A stretch of 64,000 nucleotides of DNA from positions 63,502,716-63,566,715 of the forward strand of contig NC_081831.1 of the NCBI RefSeq assembly GCF_030867095.1, given 5' to 3'. Each line of letters opens with the position of its first letter. Positions within the stretch are counted from its first letter, which is position 1. A model generated the notes under the pieces. That model saw nothing but the letters and a program-made list of their open reading frames with translations. It searched no databases and was not told where the DNA came from. The DNA is from Alligator mississippiensis. Its lineage: Eukaryota > Chordata > Crocodylia > Alligatoridae. Below, in pieces: positions 1-11,940 of the stretch. Made by a program: the position numbers and the translations under genes.

Positions 1-1534
1 TAGAAAATGACACCCCCTAAAACCATACTAAAAGAACATTTGTTAATGCTGCAAAGTTAACCACTGCACCAGGAGGAAACTTTGCCAAAATTACAAATGT
101 TTGTACAGCCTTAATTTAGCATTATGAGAGAATCATTCCTCTTTCAATCACACGTGGTCTTTTTCCTACAGGTGGCTTGTGTCAGACTGCACAGGGACAC
201 ACAGAAGGGCCAAATTAACACAGAAGACATCCAGAAATCTGGCATTTCCTAATGTCTGAAAGCGTGATCTTGCAATCTAATAAAGCTCCTTTTATGATAA
301 TATGCAATATAAATACACACAAGGACATATGGTCATTTCAGGCTGTCCATGTGGAGAGTAGAGACCACAGAAGCACAGCCACAAAAAAACTCAGAGATGC
401 AGAAAGTCACAGCCCCCTGGACCTCTCTACAAAACAGCAATAGCTCCACAAGTGGATTTAGTAAGTCACTATTGCCTAGTTTTTCCCAGTTCCCTCACTG
501 GATTCAGAGCTATGGGCCCACCTGGAAAGGAGAAGGAGCTAAGAGGAGCTTCACAGCACCTCTTGACAGCAACTTCACTTCCTTCCAACTCTGAATGTCT
601 TTTTCCTCATTTGTTTTCCTGGTGGCGTTTGTTGGTTCCTTGTACTCTGTCCTTCTCCTGTGTCCTAGCTGTCTAATCTTGCTGTACCCTCTGCTCATTG
701 CATTTAACAGCCTATCTCCCTCCCTTTCACTTTCCCTTTCCTTCTACCCATTCCCTTTCCTCTTCCAGAATCCTCTGCTCTCTTAAGCCCCAGAGAAGGT
801 AAGCTCTTTAGGGAGTCAGGTTCTGAATCCAGTTGTCTGTAACAGCACCTAGCATACTCCAAAAGCTACTACAACAGTTAAAGAATCATATCTGGGCCCA
901 GTTCAAAATGGCTCTTCTCACTTAAAAAACACATTGGACTTGCATCAGATTAGTTCATAGATTTTTCTCTCTCCTTTCCCCACCCTCTACACTTAGATCA
1001 CACTAAACCTCTCTCCTTTTTTAACACTACCTCATCTGCTCTATTGCAAGAACTTACCCCCCTGCAGCATTTTACACCTGGCAGAGACTCCCTGTGTATC
1101 TCGGCCTCGACTACCACATTAGGGCTGATCTGGAAATCTCTCATCCCTAGCTGCCTTAATTTCTCTTTCCCTCTGTGTGACTCTGTAAACAAGCTATTTA
1201 GCTCTCTCAAATGTTTTGAGACAGGGTTATAAAACAAAGTTGTATATTATATATATGACCATTGCTGTTTTCCCCCTGGTTTCTAAGAGGAATATTCTTC
1301 TCCAGGGTTATTTTAGTCTTTCCAGCAAATATTCTTTGTTAATGCTTGGTTGAGAACCACAGGGAACAATAAGACATAGCTAGTCTTTCTTAAAGCTTGT
1401 TCTGAGACTGTTTAGGATATTTTTTGATCCCAACTATCCATTTCTTATGAAAGAACTCCCAAATTGGTTGAATTCAGCAGCGGGTAAAGGGTGGTTTATG
1501 AAGCACTTTGGCATTCTTCATGATGAAAGGCAAC
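1..1534. other. Unassigned stretch with L2/MIR-like traces
   Basis: No gene seen. Around 795-860 the text gtaagctctttagggagtc and acagcacctagca resembles the 3' tail of ancient L2/MIR repeats. The remainder (pyrimidine-rich 600-780 and 960-1210) has no recognised content. Confidence 0.35.
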
Positions 1535-1734
1535 ACTGAAATACAAATATATTAATAATTATTCTGTTATATAAAAAGGCAGCATATAAGGGAAACCAGT
1601 TTGCAGCTTTAACGTTGTCAACAGCAATAATAATATTATTGGATTTTCTACTACCATCTGAAAGTCTTGTTTGGAAATGGACACAGAAGTTTGGCAGATT
1701 GAGAAACTTTCTGGTAATGGTATCTTAAGATGAA
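1535..1734. repeat. Short dispersed repeat, copy 1
   Basis: About 200 bases nearly identical to 3057-3265. I count about six substitutions and one 9-base length difference. Starts tgaaatacaaatat and ends tatcttaagat. No terminal inverted repeat and no tRNA-like boxes seen, so its class is open. Confidence 0.7.
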
Positions 1735-2859
1735 TATTTGTCCCTCTTCTCAGTATTTCCTGGTCCCTTCAATATTCCAGCCCAGATTTCAGAGTGAAAG
1801 AATTGAAGACAGTCACTGGGCAAGATGAACTTGAATACACATGCATCTTTCTTTTTCATCTCAGTGTGAAACTTCTTTCATTACTGCATAATGAATCCTT
1901 ATACCTCTAGGACTGCACCAGGATGGTCCTTTCTTCCTGTGGATAATCAGACTAACTGTGAAACAGGATTCTGAAAAGGATGTAAAGTTTTCTGAGGTAC
2001 TTTAATTTTCTGTAGCCTTTTAAAATGAATGGCCCAGTAGAGCTTGCTCTTGAGCAGAGAAAGGGGCTCTGGAGGACAGAAGAGGGCACAAAGAGCTATT
2101 TTTACTTTTTGCTCACTGCAACCGTTCAGAATAATCCTGATGTTATGAGCCCCCATCACATTGACCTGAGGGCTCTAGTTCTCCCACCAATATTAGAAGT
2201 GTCTCAAAGGGACTACTCCAATGTGAAAAATTAAGCACAAATCTTTGCAGGTCGAGTGCATGGAAATGCAGAGGCCAACATATTTAAGGATGTGCATGCA
2301 CATACAACCCATTTATCACAGGAACAACCAGAGATGTCAGGTTTTAGGGAAGTGTGTCCTACTGTACCTTTAATCCAAAACTGATATTACATAAAAAATA
2401 TCCCTTCCATGACCTATACAACAGAATCTCTTCCAATGTATTTACTAGAGCAACACTACCAACTCCTTGTGACAAAGACAAGGGAAAGCAGAGAGGAATT
2501 TTACTTGGAATCTAGCAAAGCCTTATGTTTAAACAAAAATGCCAGGGGAATATGAAAGACTTCAGTCTGACACCTCATTTGAAAGATAGGACTTCCAAGG
2601 GAGACAGGCAAACTTACAAGCAAATACAATGCTGGATCAATACTACCACACAGGGAGGGGCACTCCATACCGAAGCATCAATATCTTGCACTGGCATCTA
2701 TAGTCCAGTGCTCATTGTCTTGAAAAATGTACAGGAACATAGATGGCCAACTTATACTCATTTGTTCTCTTGCCATCATTGTCTATTAGTTAAATAACCC
2801 TTTTCCTTTCCTGAGGGAGGAGTCACCCCTTAATTTACCGGTAGGGAGTAAACATATAC

Positions 2860-3835
2860 ATATCAGCCTCTGTTTTGTTAGACTATAGTAGGCAAGCTTC
2901 TTGACTCTCCTTGCATATGATAATCTCTCCATGCCCCTGTTCCAGTTTGACTTCATCTTCCTTGAACATGAATGACTAGAACTATACACCAATTTCAGAC
3001 AATTGCCTACAAGTGCCTTGTATAATGGCATTAATACATCCATACCTGTACTGGAAACTGAAATACAAATATATTAATAATTATTCTGTTATATAAAAAG
3101 GCAGCATATAAGGGAAACCAGTTTGCAGCTTTAATGTTGTCAACAGCAATAATAATATTATTGGATTTTCTACTACCAACTGAAAGCCTGTGCTGTCTTG
3201 TTCGGAAATGGACACAGAAGTTTGGCAGATTGAGATACTCTCTGGTAATGGTATCTTAAGATGAAACAACTTTCCAGAAACATCCTAAGATCACAATTGC
3301 CCTTTTCACAGTGCCTCACATTGACAGCTCATAGCCTTCCTCTAATCAGCTATATGTCCTTCTCAGTGGATTTGTATTTTTTAAGCAGCTGATGAGCTCA
3401 CACCTTATAGTAGAAGTTTTTGCTGCTAGACCCAAGTGCATGACCTTGCATTCTGTACCATTTAATTTAATCCCATTTCTAATATGCTTTTCCTCAAGGT
3501 CATCCAGTTCTTTCTGTAAGATATTCCAGTCGTCTTCAGTATTGATGATTCCTCTCAACTTTGTGTCATCAGCAGATTTCATCAGCACACTCCTATTTTG
3601 TGTGTCAAGGTCATTAATGAAAGTATTGAACAAGATCAGTCCTAGCACTCATCCTCAAATAACTCTACTAGTAACCTCCCTCACATCTAATACAGTTCCC
3701 ATTTGAATATTCCCTGTTCTTCACTCCCCTTTAGCCAGTTCTTTACCAGCCCTAAAATTCTTTCCAGACTCATTGACAATGTGCCACCATGTCACATACT
3801 TTAACTGCAGTCCAGAGATAAAAGCTCCGCTACAT
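2860..3835 (-). mobile_element. CR1-family LINE fragment (reverse-transcriptase part)
   Basis: On the minus strand 3346-3648 encodes LILFNTFINDLD followed by a variant of the palm motif, SADDTKLRG, then NILQKELDDLEE and KVMHLG, typical of the CR1 reverse-transcriptase C-terminal half. The plus strand 2930-3056 (gttccagtttgacttcatc; agtgccttgtataatggca) is the 3' continuation known from reptile CR1 copies. The copy is split by the 3057-3265 insertion and is an old, non-functional fragment. Confidence 0.8.
3057..3265. mobile_element. Short dispersed repeat, copy 2, inserted in a CR1
   Basis: Near-identical to 1535-1734. It interrupts CR1 sequence and is flanked by a 5-base direct repeat GAAAC (3054-3058 and 3263-3267), giving an element of about 204 bases (3059-3262). 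The flanking duplication and interruption argue for transposition rather than simple tandem duplication. Confidence 0.6.
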
Positions 3836-4395
3836 TTTTTTTTCTAGAAAATTAGTTATGAGGTTAGTTCAGCTTGAACTATCTTTGGTAAAAACATTTT
3901 AGCATCATGACATCACAGTAGAATCAAAGGAGGACCAAAAAAGGTAATTCCAGTAATAACAGAAGAGGCTAGAAAAAAGCAGACCTGTGGTTATGTCTAA
4001 AGATAGTATTTTCAATAATTAGTAAACATGGCAAGATAGAAAGGGTCTAATCTAGAGTGAAAGGTAAACTGTTTTTAAGCACTGTATCTGATTTAATTAA
4101 AAGTTTTCCCCCAGCCTGGAAGTTTCACTTTCAACTAAATGTCTTTAAGCTGGAGGTTAGCCAAACACACAGCTCAAATCTGGATTCAGTCTTCAATTTC
4201 TCAAGATGCAAGGAATGTTGGGACCTTGAATTTTGGATTGAACCCATCTCAGATTTAAATCCAAACATTCAACAGTGTGACAAATTTAACTTGCTCCACA
4301 GCGTGAGAAAACTTTTACATCAGTATTATAAATTAAAGTAAAATGCTCCAACAGGCAAGGTCATTTTTATTTCAAGAACAACTTTCCTCTACACA

Positions 4396-5451
4396 GGGTG
4401 CATCTACGCGAGATGCGGTACTTCACATTAGCATGGTTTACTGCACAGTAAGCATGTGCGTCTACACTCTTAATCCTGCTTAAGTTTACTACTTGCAGAG
4501 GGTTGTGGACAGGGGGTTGTGGATGCGCAGCATGGTGTACCCCAGCACATCCAGGAGAGCCCCACACACCTCCAGGATGGCCTCCGTGGCAGTGGCCTTG
4601 CCCACACCAAACAGACCAATGTACCAGAGATTGGCGGACATGGCCAGCTTGAACAGGGCGAGGGCCGGGTGGGTGTCGGCAGGGAGGGCTGGAAGCATGC
4701 CGGTGTCCTACAGCTCCAGGTGGGGCCAGAGCTACTGGAGCAGGTTCCAAAAGGTGGCCCAGATCATGCGGAAACCATCTAGCCACTGCTTATCATTTCA
4801 GGTGTGCTGAATGACATGCAGCCACCAGGGCTGGCTGGCATGGCAGGCCTAGAGGTGGCAGGACTGGAGACCCAGGAGAGTGACAGAGGCCCCGGTGGTG
4901 GCATCATGGAGCCCTCTGTTGGTGTCCCTGATTTAGCGATGGGTCTGGGACAGCACGCTGCAGTCAGGCAGGCAGTCGCTGGTTGTAGGGGAGCCAGGTT
5001 GGGCGAGATAGCCATGGTCCAGGTGGCAGTTGGTATGGCGCAATCGATCATGGCTGCCAGCAGGAGCATGGGGTGCTGGTCATCACTGCCAGGGGCAGGG
5101 ATTAGAGAAATCATAACATGGGGAGGCAGAGTGACTAAGGAGAAAGTGCCATATGCTGTTCCTGCACTTGGCACACTGCTCCTGAGCAAAGAAGAGGCTG
5201 GCCAGAGAGCAGCAAGCAGGGTTGACTTTTAAAGAGGGCTGCCAGATGCTGGCAGCAGCAGCCAGAGTCTACAGCTCCACCTCCCTCCCCCCACCGGTGG
5301 CTGCAGTGGCCCATTGCAGGGCTGCAGGGAACTGGGTGCAATTCTGCTCCCTAATCCCCATATGGTTCCATGCATGCCTGAAAACCCTTACTCTGGCTTA
5401 GTTTATGCCAGAGTAAATCTAGGCCAGAGTAAATGTATATGTAGATGTGCC
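4396..5451 (-). mobile_element. Decayed PIF/Harbinger DNA transposon
   Basis: Ends look like imperfect terminal inverted repeats: gggtgcatctacgc at 4396 and the complement of gtagatgtgcc at 5441-5451. On the minus strand 4489-4698 encodes LALFKLAMSANLWYIG then FGVGKATATEAILEVC, matching the helix-turn-helix region of Harbinger transposases (their usual form has FGVGK followed by EVC). The catalytic domain is not seen. The long plus-strand frame 4804-5232 is antisense and is not called. Termini resemble those of other elements in this window (5531, 7898, 38112). Confidence 0.6.
4489..4698 (-). pseudogene. Harbinger transposase remnant (DNA-binding part)
   Basis: Sixty-nine residues containing LFKLAMSANLWYIGLFGVGK and EVCGALLDVLG. 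This corresponds to the N-terminal helix-turn-helix of PIF/Harbinger (HARBI1-like) transposases. It is a fragment only: the DDE catalytic part is absent. Confidence 0.55.
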
Positions 5452-6200
5452 TACAGAAACTCACAAGAAAGGGAATTTTAGCTGCATGATATTCTAAGGC
5501 TGTTTTTCCTGTTTTCCTTAGAAAGACAGTGGGTATATCTACACATGCATTAGATCCAGGAATAGTTTACTCATGACTAAACTACTTGCAAATAAATGCT
5601 CCCGGGCAGGTGTCCACACGTGCAAGGAGGTAGAAGCAGATGGCAGCAAAGTGCTCCTGCTTCCTGGGGCCCTGCAATGGCTCTTGGATCCCCCTGGGTG
5701 CTAGCCCAGGGGCTGGCAGGGAGCACCAGGCTAGGAGACAGCTATCTCCTGACTGGAGCTGGGACATTGCACCTTGCCCCTGAGGGGCTGCCTGTTGCTG
5801 GGGCAGGGACAATATCCCTGTGCTCCAGGAGCAGGGAGCTCCTGGCCTCGGCTCCCTAAACAAAAGCAGGGGACTTGGAAAGAGTTGCAGGGGAGGGGCA
5901 GGTCCCAGTCTCTTGCCCTGATCTGCTGGTGGGGCAGCTAGCAGCTAGTTCACTGCTTGCTGGCCCACTGACAGATAAGAGCAGGGGGCTGGAACTTATG
6001 CCACCCCTGCAGCTCTTTCCAAGCCTCATGCCTCAATCACCCAATCGGGGCATGGAGCTGACACATGCCCCTGACTGGGACAGTTCCCAGCCCCCACTCT
6101 GGGGTGGAGACTGGGGATCCAGTTCCCCGCTCAGCTCTGTGAACGTGAGCTGGATGGGGAACAGGCTGGGAAGCTGGGAAATCACGGAGCTGGGCACTAT

Positions 6201-6979
6201 AGGGGTGTGCGAAGTGGGCCCTATTCGATTCAGATTCAGATTCGGCCTGAATCAGGTACAAGGATTAAATTTGTTGATTAGAATCACTGTCCCTGATTCG
6301 ATTTGGCCGAATCCGAATCTGAAGATTTGATGCTGATTCAGAGAATTAGTGATTCGAACACAGACACAGCTTTAAAAGTTTTTTCTACATACCTTGAAGT
6401 AACAGGTACAGCTTGTGATCACTGCGATGCTGGGGTGCATGGAGTGTCCCACAGGAGTGTAGGGAGGCCCCTATGTGCTCAGCGGTGAACCCGGAAGTGG
6501 ACCAGAAGTACTTCCGGTCCACTTCTGGGTCTGCCGGGAAATGCACAGGGGGGCCTCTCCCGCACCTCCCTGGCTCGATGATCAACCTCGGGGGACCCCG
6601 GGTGCCCCCCCAGACCCAGGAGGCACCAGTTGCTGAGTTGGGAGGGCATGGAGGGCCCCTCTGCATGCTCCCCAGCAGACCCAGAAGTGAACCGGAAGTG
6701 CTTCTGGTCCACTTCAAGGTCTGCTGCTGAGCATGCTGGGAAGCCCCCCCGTGCTTCTGTGGGATGCCCCGTGTGCCCCAGCATGGCAGCATTCATAAGC
6801 CCCTGCTACCTAGAGGTATGTAGAAAAAACATTTAGAGCTGTCTCTATGTCCAAATCGGTTCCAATTCAATTCAGAGATTAAAGGGTCCTCTGATTCAAT
6901 TCAGATTTGGAGATTCAGCTACTGAGTCAGGTCGAATCTCTGCCAAATCGAATCAGGGACCAAAGCTTCACACAGCCCT
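6201..6979. mobile_element. Foldback DNA element, family with GATTCG-rich ends (copy A)
   Basis: Starts aggggtgtgcgaag and ends with the complement agggctgtgtgaagctt. Arms of about 390 bases are inverted copies: the AAGTGGACCAGAAG / CTTCCGGTCCACTT blocks, gatgctgggg and its complement, and a GATTCGATTTGG-like edge on both sides. Open frames on both strands encode the same repeat-derived peptide (PEVDQKYFRSTSGSAG and its mirror), which confirms the palindrome. Non-autonomous; no transposase. Confidence 0.7.
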
Positions 6980-7269
6980 GTTGTCCAGTTGTAAAACTTA
7001 TTTTTGCAAGCTTTTGATCAGTCTAGAGGTTACACTTCAGTCAAATGGGATGAGTCTTGATTGGCTAAATGGGATACCTTGGGGCATTGATTACAGGACA
7101 CTGTTTTGGGTAGTTGTCTTAACAGTGGGGCAGAACCCAAAATATTCTGAACTGGTGGTGGTCTATGGAGATATTTGCAAAACCCCAAACAGACTTTGAA
7201 TGCCTGTTCTGAGAAATATGCCTTAATCAAGGGAGGATGTGTCAACCGGAAGGATACGGTCACATAGGC

Positions 7270-7316
7270 CGCATCTCTGCCAAATTGAATCAGAAACCAA
7301 AGCTTCGCACAGCGCT
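7270..7316. mobile_element. End fragment of the same GATTCG-rich family
   Basis: Matches the right edge of copy A (ctctgccaaat, gaatcag, ccaaagcttc, cacagc). Only about 47 bases remain. Confidence 0.6.
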
Positions 7317-9297
7317 ACTGGTTAGGGAAGAGGCTTCCCAGCCCCTGCCAGCAGGGAGCTCCCAGAGCCAGCTCTGTGACCATGGGGCTCAGCTGTGAGA
7401 TACTTATCTCCCAGCACCAGCCCTGTGACCATGGAGCTGGCATTGGGATATAAGGATCTCCCAGCCCCTCGCACCCTGATTGCGACAGTGAAGTGGAGGC
7501 TGGGAGGTAAGGATCTCCTAGTCTCCGCTCCCTGATTGTGATCTCAGAGCAGGGGCTTGGACCTTCAGACTGCTGGGGCAGGGGGACATAGTTGCAGTCC
7601 AGGCTCTGGTGGCGGAGCCCGCCCTGGCAGCAGGCAGCTCCCAGAGGCAGGAAGCAATCTCCTGCCCCCTGGTGGCTGGCTGACCAGGAGCAGATTTGCT
7701 CCTGGTCAGGCATTTGCACGAGTGCTACTGCACAATTAGTAATCGTAAGTAAATTTGCTATTTGCATTTGCAGGTAGAACATATACTCATGATTAGCCAG
7801 GTGTATTGTGCAGTAAACATGTGCATGTGTAGACACCTGTGCTTGCTGCACAGTAAATTATGCTACTGTGCAGTAAAGCATCTCATGTAGATGCATCCAG
7901 TATAACTAGATCTGAGCTCACAAGGAGTCCTCCATTGTACTTTGAGATCAAAGCTCTATCAGGCAGACCCTGTTACAGCAGCCATCATGATGGACATGTG
8001 TGGATGAAATAAACACTTGGGTTATAGTCCACTAGGGAGGGATACTAAAATTTGAATTTTATTATCAGTGGCATTCTAGTAGTGCCTAGGACAACCAGGA
8101 CATAAATCCCATGATCCCCATGGCCCCATATGCCATTGTTCACTGGCACCATGGAAGTGTACGGTAGAAAAGAAACTATTTCTGCTGCATTCGTGGACTG
8201 GATCTAGTCTGCATGTGGACCCAGCCTTACTGTACTGTTACAGGCTTGGCCTGTCCTTGTCTCACACCATTTCAGGATACTAATGCTTTTCAGAGTCACT
8301 GCTATAAGTGCGAGACTAATTGTGACACACTTGCTGGGTGCATAAGCAGTGAGGAGAGGGACAGAGAAGGTTCCTCCTAAGTCCCTATATAACCACAGTC
8401 CCAGTCAACACAGTGGCGATTCCCTTCTTATTTCTGTTTTGGTTACAGGAGGTGAAAGCTTGCTATTCCCAACCACATTTATTTATCACTTTACTCCTGT
8501 CTCCATGGAAACACATCATGATATTACGGCTGAAATAGGGAGGTCACAAGGTCTGCAGAAGCTGCTGGGAGCCGTTGGCACGGAGCAGAACAAATGCTGA
8601 AACTAGAAAGGCATAATTTCTCAGCAAACAGCAATGAAATAAATGGCAAGAGAGTTGAAAAGCATTAAATGTGAGAGGCTTGGACTCAATGTCTCTTCAA
8701 TTATTTAATAAAATTGTCTCATTTATAAATAGGGAGAAGTGTGAACAAACCTGTGGCCTACCCAGGTCAACTCTGAAAAACAGCACAGGAATACTGTAAC
8801 GCTGTGCCACTGACACCCTTGATTTGCTTTTCATTTGCTCTTTTATTTTTAATCAGACTTTTTAAAATTAAAATGAATAAAAATGCACTGAGTACAATCC
8901 CATAGAAATGCCTGGCCTCAGCTATATGAAAAATAAGCATTGATTAAATAGGCTGTGTCCAAATCCACATCAGCGTTGAAGCCAACTCAGAAGTGGACTT
9001 GGAAGTCAGGCACAACTGTTCATTTCTTCTGGGCTGTTCTTTGAGACATGGAAGGGAGGGTTGTGGCGTTGGCTTTTAAAATACCTACAGGGAGAGGAGT
9101 GGGGATCTGCTTGCAGCCAGCCTGGGAGCTTACAAAGAAACCCAATCTCCCCCTTTACTTTTTTCTTTGATTTTTTTTGCACTGAATTGCATTGCAAATG
9201 CCCAGCACAGCATTGCCTATCTACCTGTCCACTGGGGTACCCATGTGTTTTGGTGGCACTATGCAAGGAGCTGCCTCCTCTCCTGGCATATGATCAA

Positions 9298-9525
9298 GCC
9301 TGCAGAAGCCATTAACTGTGTCCTAGACTGCTTAGGAACACATCAATTAATGGCTTCCATAGGCTTAATCCCCTAATCAGGACCACGGAAGCCACTAATT
9401 GATGTGGTATTGAGCAGTCTAGGACATGGTTAATGGCTTCTGCAGGCTAACATGTCAATTAATGGCTTCTCCAGACTTAATCAGGGGATTAAACCTGCAG
9501 TTAATGGAAGCCATTAATTGATGTA
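9298..9525. repeat. Nested inverted-repeat cluster
   Basis: Arm 9298-9358 pairs with 9387-9447 (61 bases each, about 88 percent by eye) around a 28-base loop. A second, smaller hairpin pairs 9451-9470 with 9504-9524. The motif CAATTAATGGCTTC occurs four times, in alternating orientation. No protein. Probably part of a DNA transposon whose right end may be the taggtcccta at 9697-9706. Confidence 0.65.
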
Positions 9526-9706
9526 TTAGCAAGCCCTGGTTTGGGGCCATCTGTCAATCTCCAAGGAGGGGCAGGACTTCTGGGTTCCCTTGGCCAATCA
9601 GAGGCATGAGTGAGGGGCTGCCACACTCTGTTGCAAAAATGGTGCCAGGCACTGAGCTCGGACCACAAAATCAGAGGGCAGCTGCCCTGAATTCAGTAGG
9701 TCCCTA
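9526..9706. mobile_element. Right part of a hAT-like MITE
   Basis: The end, read as complement, is tagggacctac, the same terminus as the complete MITE at 22109-22561. An internal gccaatcag block also recurs in both. The left end was not found, so this is a fragment. Confidence 0.35.
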
Positions 9707-9887
9707 TAAATATATAATCAATTACCCAATCTGAGATCTCCTCTCACCACCGCCTATCTAAACGTTTTACCTGTAACCAAGCCTCTTCAGTATAGGCAGA
9801 ATAGTCAACTTCTCTTGAAATGCAAACCTACTAAAACTCTCTCACCGGAGCACAGAGTGGAACTGAAAATAGTGGGCAGCTTATTAA

Positions 9888-10310
9888 CTATCACAGATAA
9901 GGCCAGAAGGAACTGCTGTAATCATTTAGTTGGACCTGCTGTGAAACAAAGGTTAGAGGACTTCCCTAAATTAATCCTTATTTAAACATGAGCATGTCTT
10001 TTAGACAAACATCCAACAAGATTTAAAAACTGATGGAGAATCTGTCACACCCCTTGCTGAGTTGTTCCAATGGATAATTATCCTCATTGTCAAAAGACGT
10101 GCACCGTTTTTCCAGTTTAAATTTGTCTACCTTCAGCTCCCAGCTACAGGATCTTGGTCTTCCTTTGTCTGCTAGATTGATAAGCCCATTATCAAAGTTT
10201 TGCTCCCCATGCAGCTCATAGTCTGATCAAATCACCCTTTAATCTTTTCTTTGGAAAGCTAAATATACTGAGCACTTGGATTCTTTCAGTAGGGCACCAA
10301 AATTCAGTCA
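9888..10310 (-). mobile_element. CR1 LINE 3' fragment
   Basis: Plus-strand text ggccagaaggaactg, gttccaatggataattatcc, tttgtctgctagat and caaatcaccctttaatct is the complement of the well-known reptilian CR1 3' region. Truncated and diverged. Confidence 0.75.
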
Positions 10311-10603
10311 ATGAATGAACTGGTTGCTGTATCTCAGAAATTAAATAAATGATACAAGCGAGCCAACAGTGTGCCAACAATCTGCCCTTGTTGCAAAGAA
10401 GGCTAATGGCACACTGGACTGCATTAATAGGATCATTGCCAAAGACTGTGGGAAGTGATTATTTCCCTCTGTTTGGCACTGGTGACGCCACATCTGGAAC
10501 CCTGTGTCCAGTTTTGGGACCCCCACTATAGAAAGGATGTGGACAAATTGGAAAGAGTCCAGTGGAGGGCAAGGAAAACGGTTAGAGGACTGGGACTCAT
10601 GAC

Positions 10604-11527
10604 TGTGTTGCAGTGCACTGGTTGTGCCTGCTACTTAAAGACCATCAGGTAGGCTGTGTAGCAGCCAACAGGTGGGTTCAGGCCCAATTAGGTAGTCACT
10701 TGACTGCAGAAGGCCACCTGATTGGAGGAGGGCTGGGCAGACAGAGTATAAGTGCAGACCCTGGGAGCAGGGTGGGCAGTTACATCTGGAGAGCTGGAGG
10801 AGTAATTTTGCACAGCTAGAAGACTGCAGCTCCTATAACACGTGGAGGTTAGAGCAGAAACTATGGGGATGGAGGAGGTTCCATTTGGTCCTGGATAAGA
10901 CCTGAAACTGCACCTGCTGGAGCTGGTTAGTGTGATGGGGCTGCCTGTGGCAGAGCAGTTTCCAGGAAATGTCACACGTGGACCACTCCAGGGTAAGGTG
11001 AGGATTGGTCACCATAAAGCCTCAGTCCCCACTGCCTTGTGGGTTACCCCATGGAGGGAGAAGGCTAAGGGAGCACACCCTGACAGAAAAGCACTATGGG
11101 GCCAAGGCCCACTGAGTGGGGCCTGAGGCCTGAGGAGGAATGTATAGGACCAGTGAGGGACCAGGGCCAAGGTCCAGGAGGGGCTTGAAGCCTAAGGAGG
11201 AGAGTATGGCCCAGTGAAGGGCCAAGGCCCCACTGAGTGGGGCCTGAGTGGGCCAAAGGCTGGCTGTGGCCCAGTAAGGGGCTGGGGGAGTAGTATGTGG
11301 AATTGGATGCCATCTGCAAGGTATGGGACACAGTGTAGGGTTGGCCCAGAGCCATGTAATTGGCCCAGTACATCAGGGCCACAAATTAGAGCAGCCTCCT
11401 GCATTTATATAGCCTCTTTCATCAAGGCATGGCAGATGAGTGCAGGGGCAGACTGCCCTAAAATGGGGCAGGGCATCTATCTCTTTGGGTGCCTGAGAAC
11501 CTTCCCTCCCCCCTGCCTGCCATTACA
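10604..11527. mobile_element. LTR-like insertion (fossil, candidate solo LTR)
   Basis: Bounded by TG...CA (tgtgttgcag ... ccattaca) and flanked by gac on both sides, inserted in a CR1. Contains a TATA-like gagtataagtgcagac near 10745 and GC-rich degenerate repeats at 11090-11290 built on ggccaaggcc, actgagtggggcctga. No internal coding region. Alternative: another kind of DNA insertion. Younger than the CR1 it splits. Confidence 0.42.
11090..11290. repeat. Degenerate GC-rich tandem repeats
   Basis: Repeated units around ggccaaggccc, cactgagtggggcctgag and gaggagagtatggcccagtg, with irregular period. They lie inside the LTR-like insertion. Confidence 0.5.
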
Positions 11528-11940
11528 GACTTATAAGGAGAGGCTGAGGGAACAAGGCTTATTTAGTCTGAAGAAGAGAAGACTGAGGGGGGACTTAATA
11601 GCCACCTTCAACAACCTGAAGTAGAATTCAAAAGAGGATGGAGCTGGACTGTTCTCAGTGGTGGCAGATGACAGAACAAGGAGCAATGGTTGCAAGTTGC
11701 AGCAAGGGAGGTTTAGGTTGGATATTAGAAAAAAAACTTCTCACTAGGAGGGTAATAAAACACTGGAACAGGTTACCCAGAGAGGCTGTGGAGTCTCTGT
11801 CCTTGAAAGTTTTTAAGACCTGGCTAGACAAAGCCTTGGCTGCGATTATCTAGTTGGGAATGGTCCTGCTTTGAGCAGAGGGTTGGACTAGATGTGACCT
11901 TCTGAGGTCTCTTCCAACCCTTATTTTCTACTATACCATT

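Larger units (their letters stand above)
5531..7898. mobile_element. Composite foldback element with Harbinger-like ends
   Basis: The left end gggtatatctacacatgc (5531) and the right end, complement of tgtagatgcatcc (7886-7898), are inverted. The right end is closely similar, inverted, to the left end of the 4396-5451 Harbinger (gatgcatctac, gagatgc, actgcacagta blocks). Flanking agt on both sides may be a 3-base target copy. Internal arms are GC-rich and loosely inverted. Another foldback element (6201-6979) and an end fragment (7270-7316) sit inside, so this is a nested structure. No protein. Confidence 0.5.
10333..11940 (+). mobile_element. CR1 LINE 3' end split by a later insertion
   Basis: 10333-10603 holds the CR1 block with ccagttttgggacccccac and ggaaagagtccagtggag. 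The same element resumes at 11528 (cttataaggagaggctga) and runs to the typical 3' end ggttggactagatg, ggtctcttccaaccc near 11940. The 924 bases between are foreign. Confidence 0.8.

Noticed and set aside
4804-5232. 142-codon plus-strand frame
   Set aside because: It is antisense to a Harbinger element with GC-rich sequence and resembles no protein.
11090-11290. Possible CpG island or promoter
   Set aside because: GC-rich but made of degenerate repeats in an inserted element; no gene start nearby.
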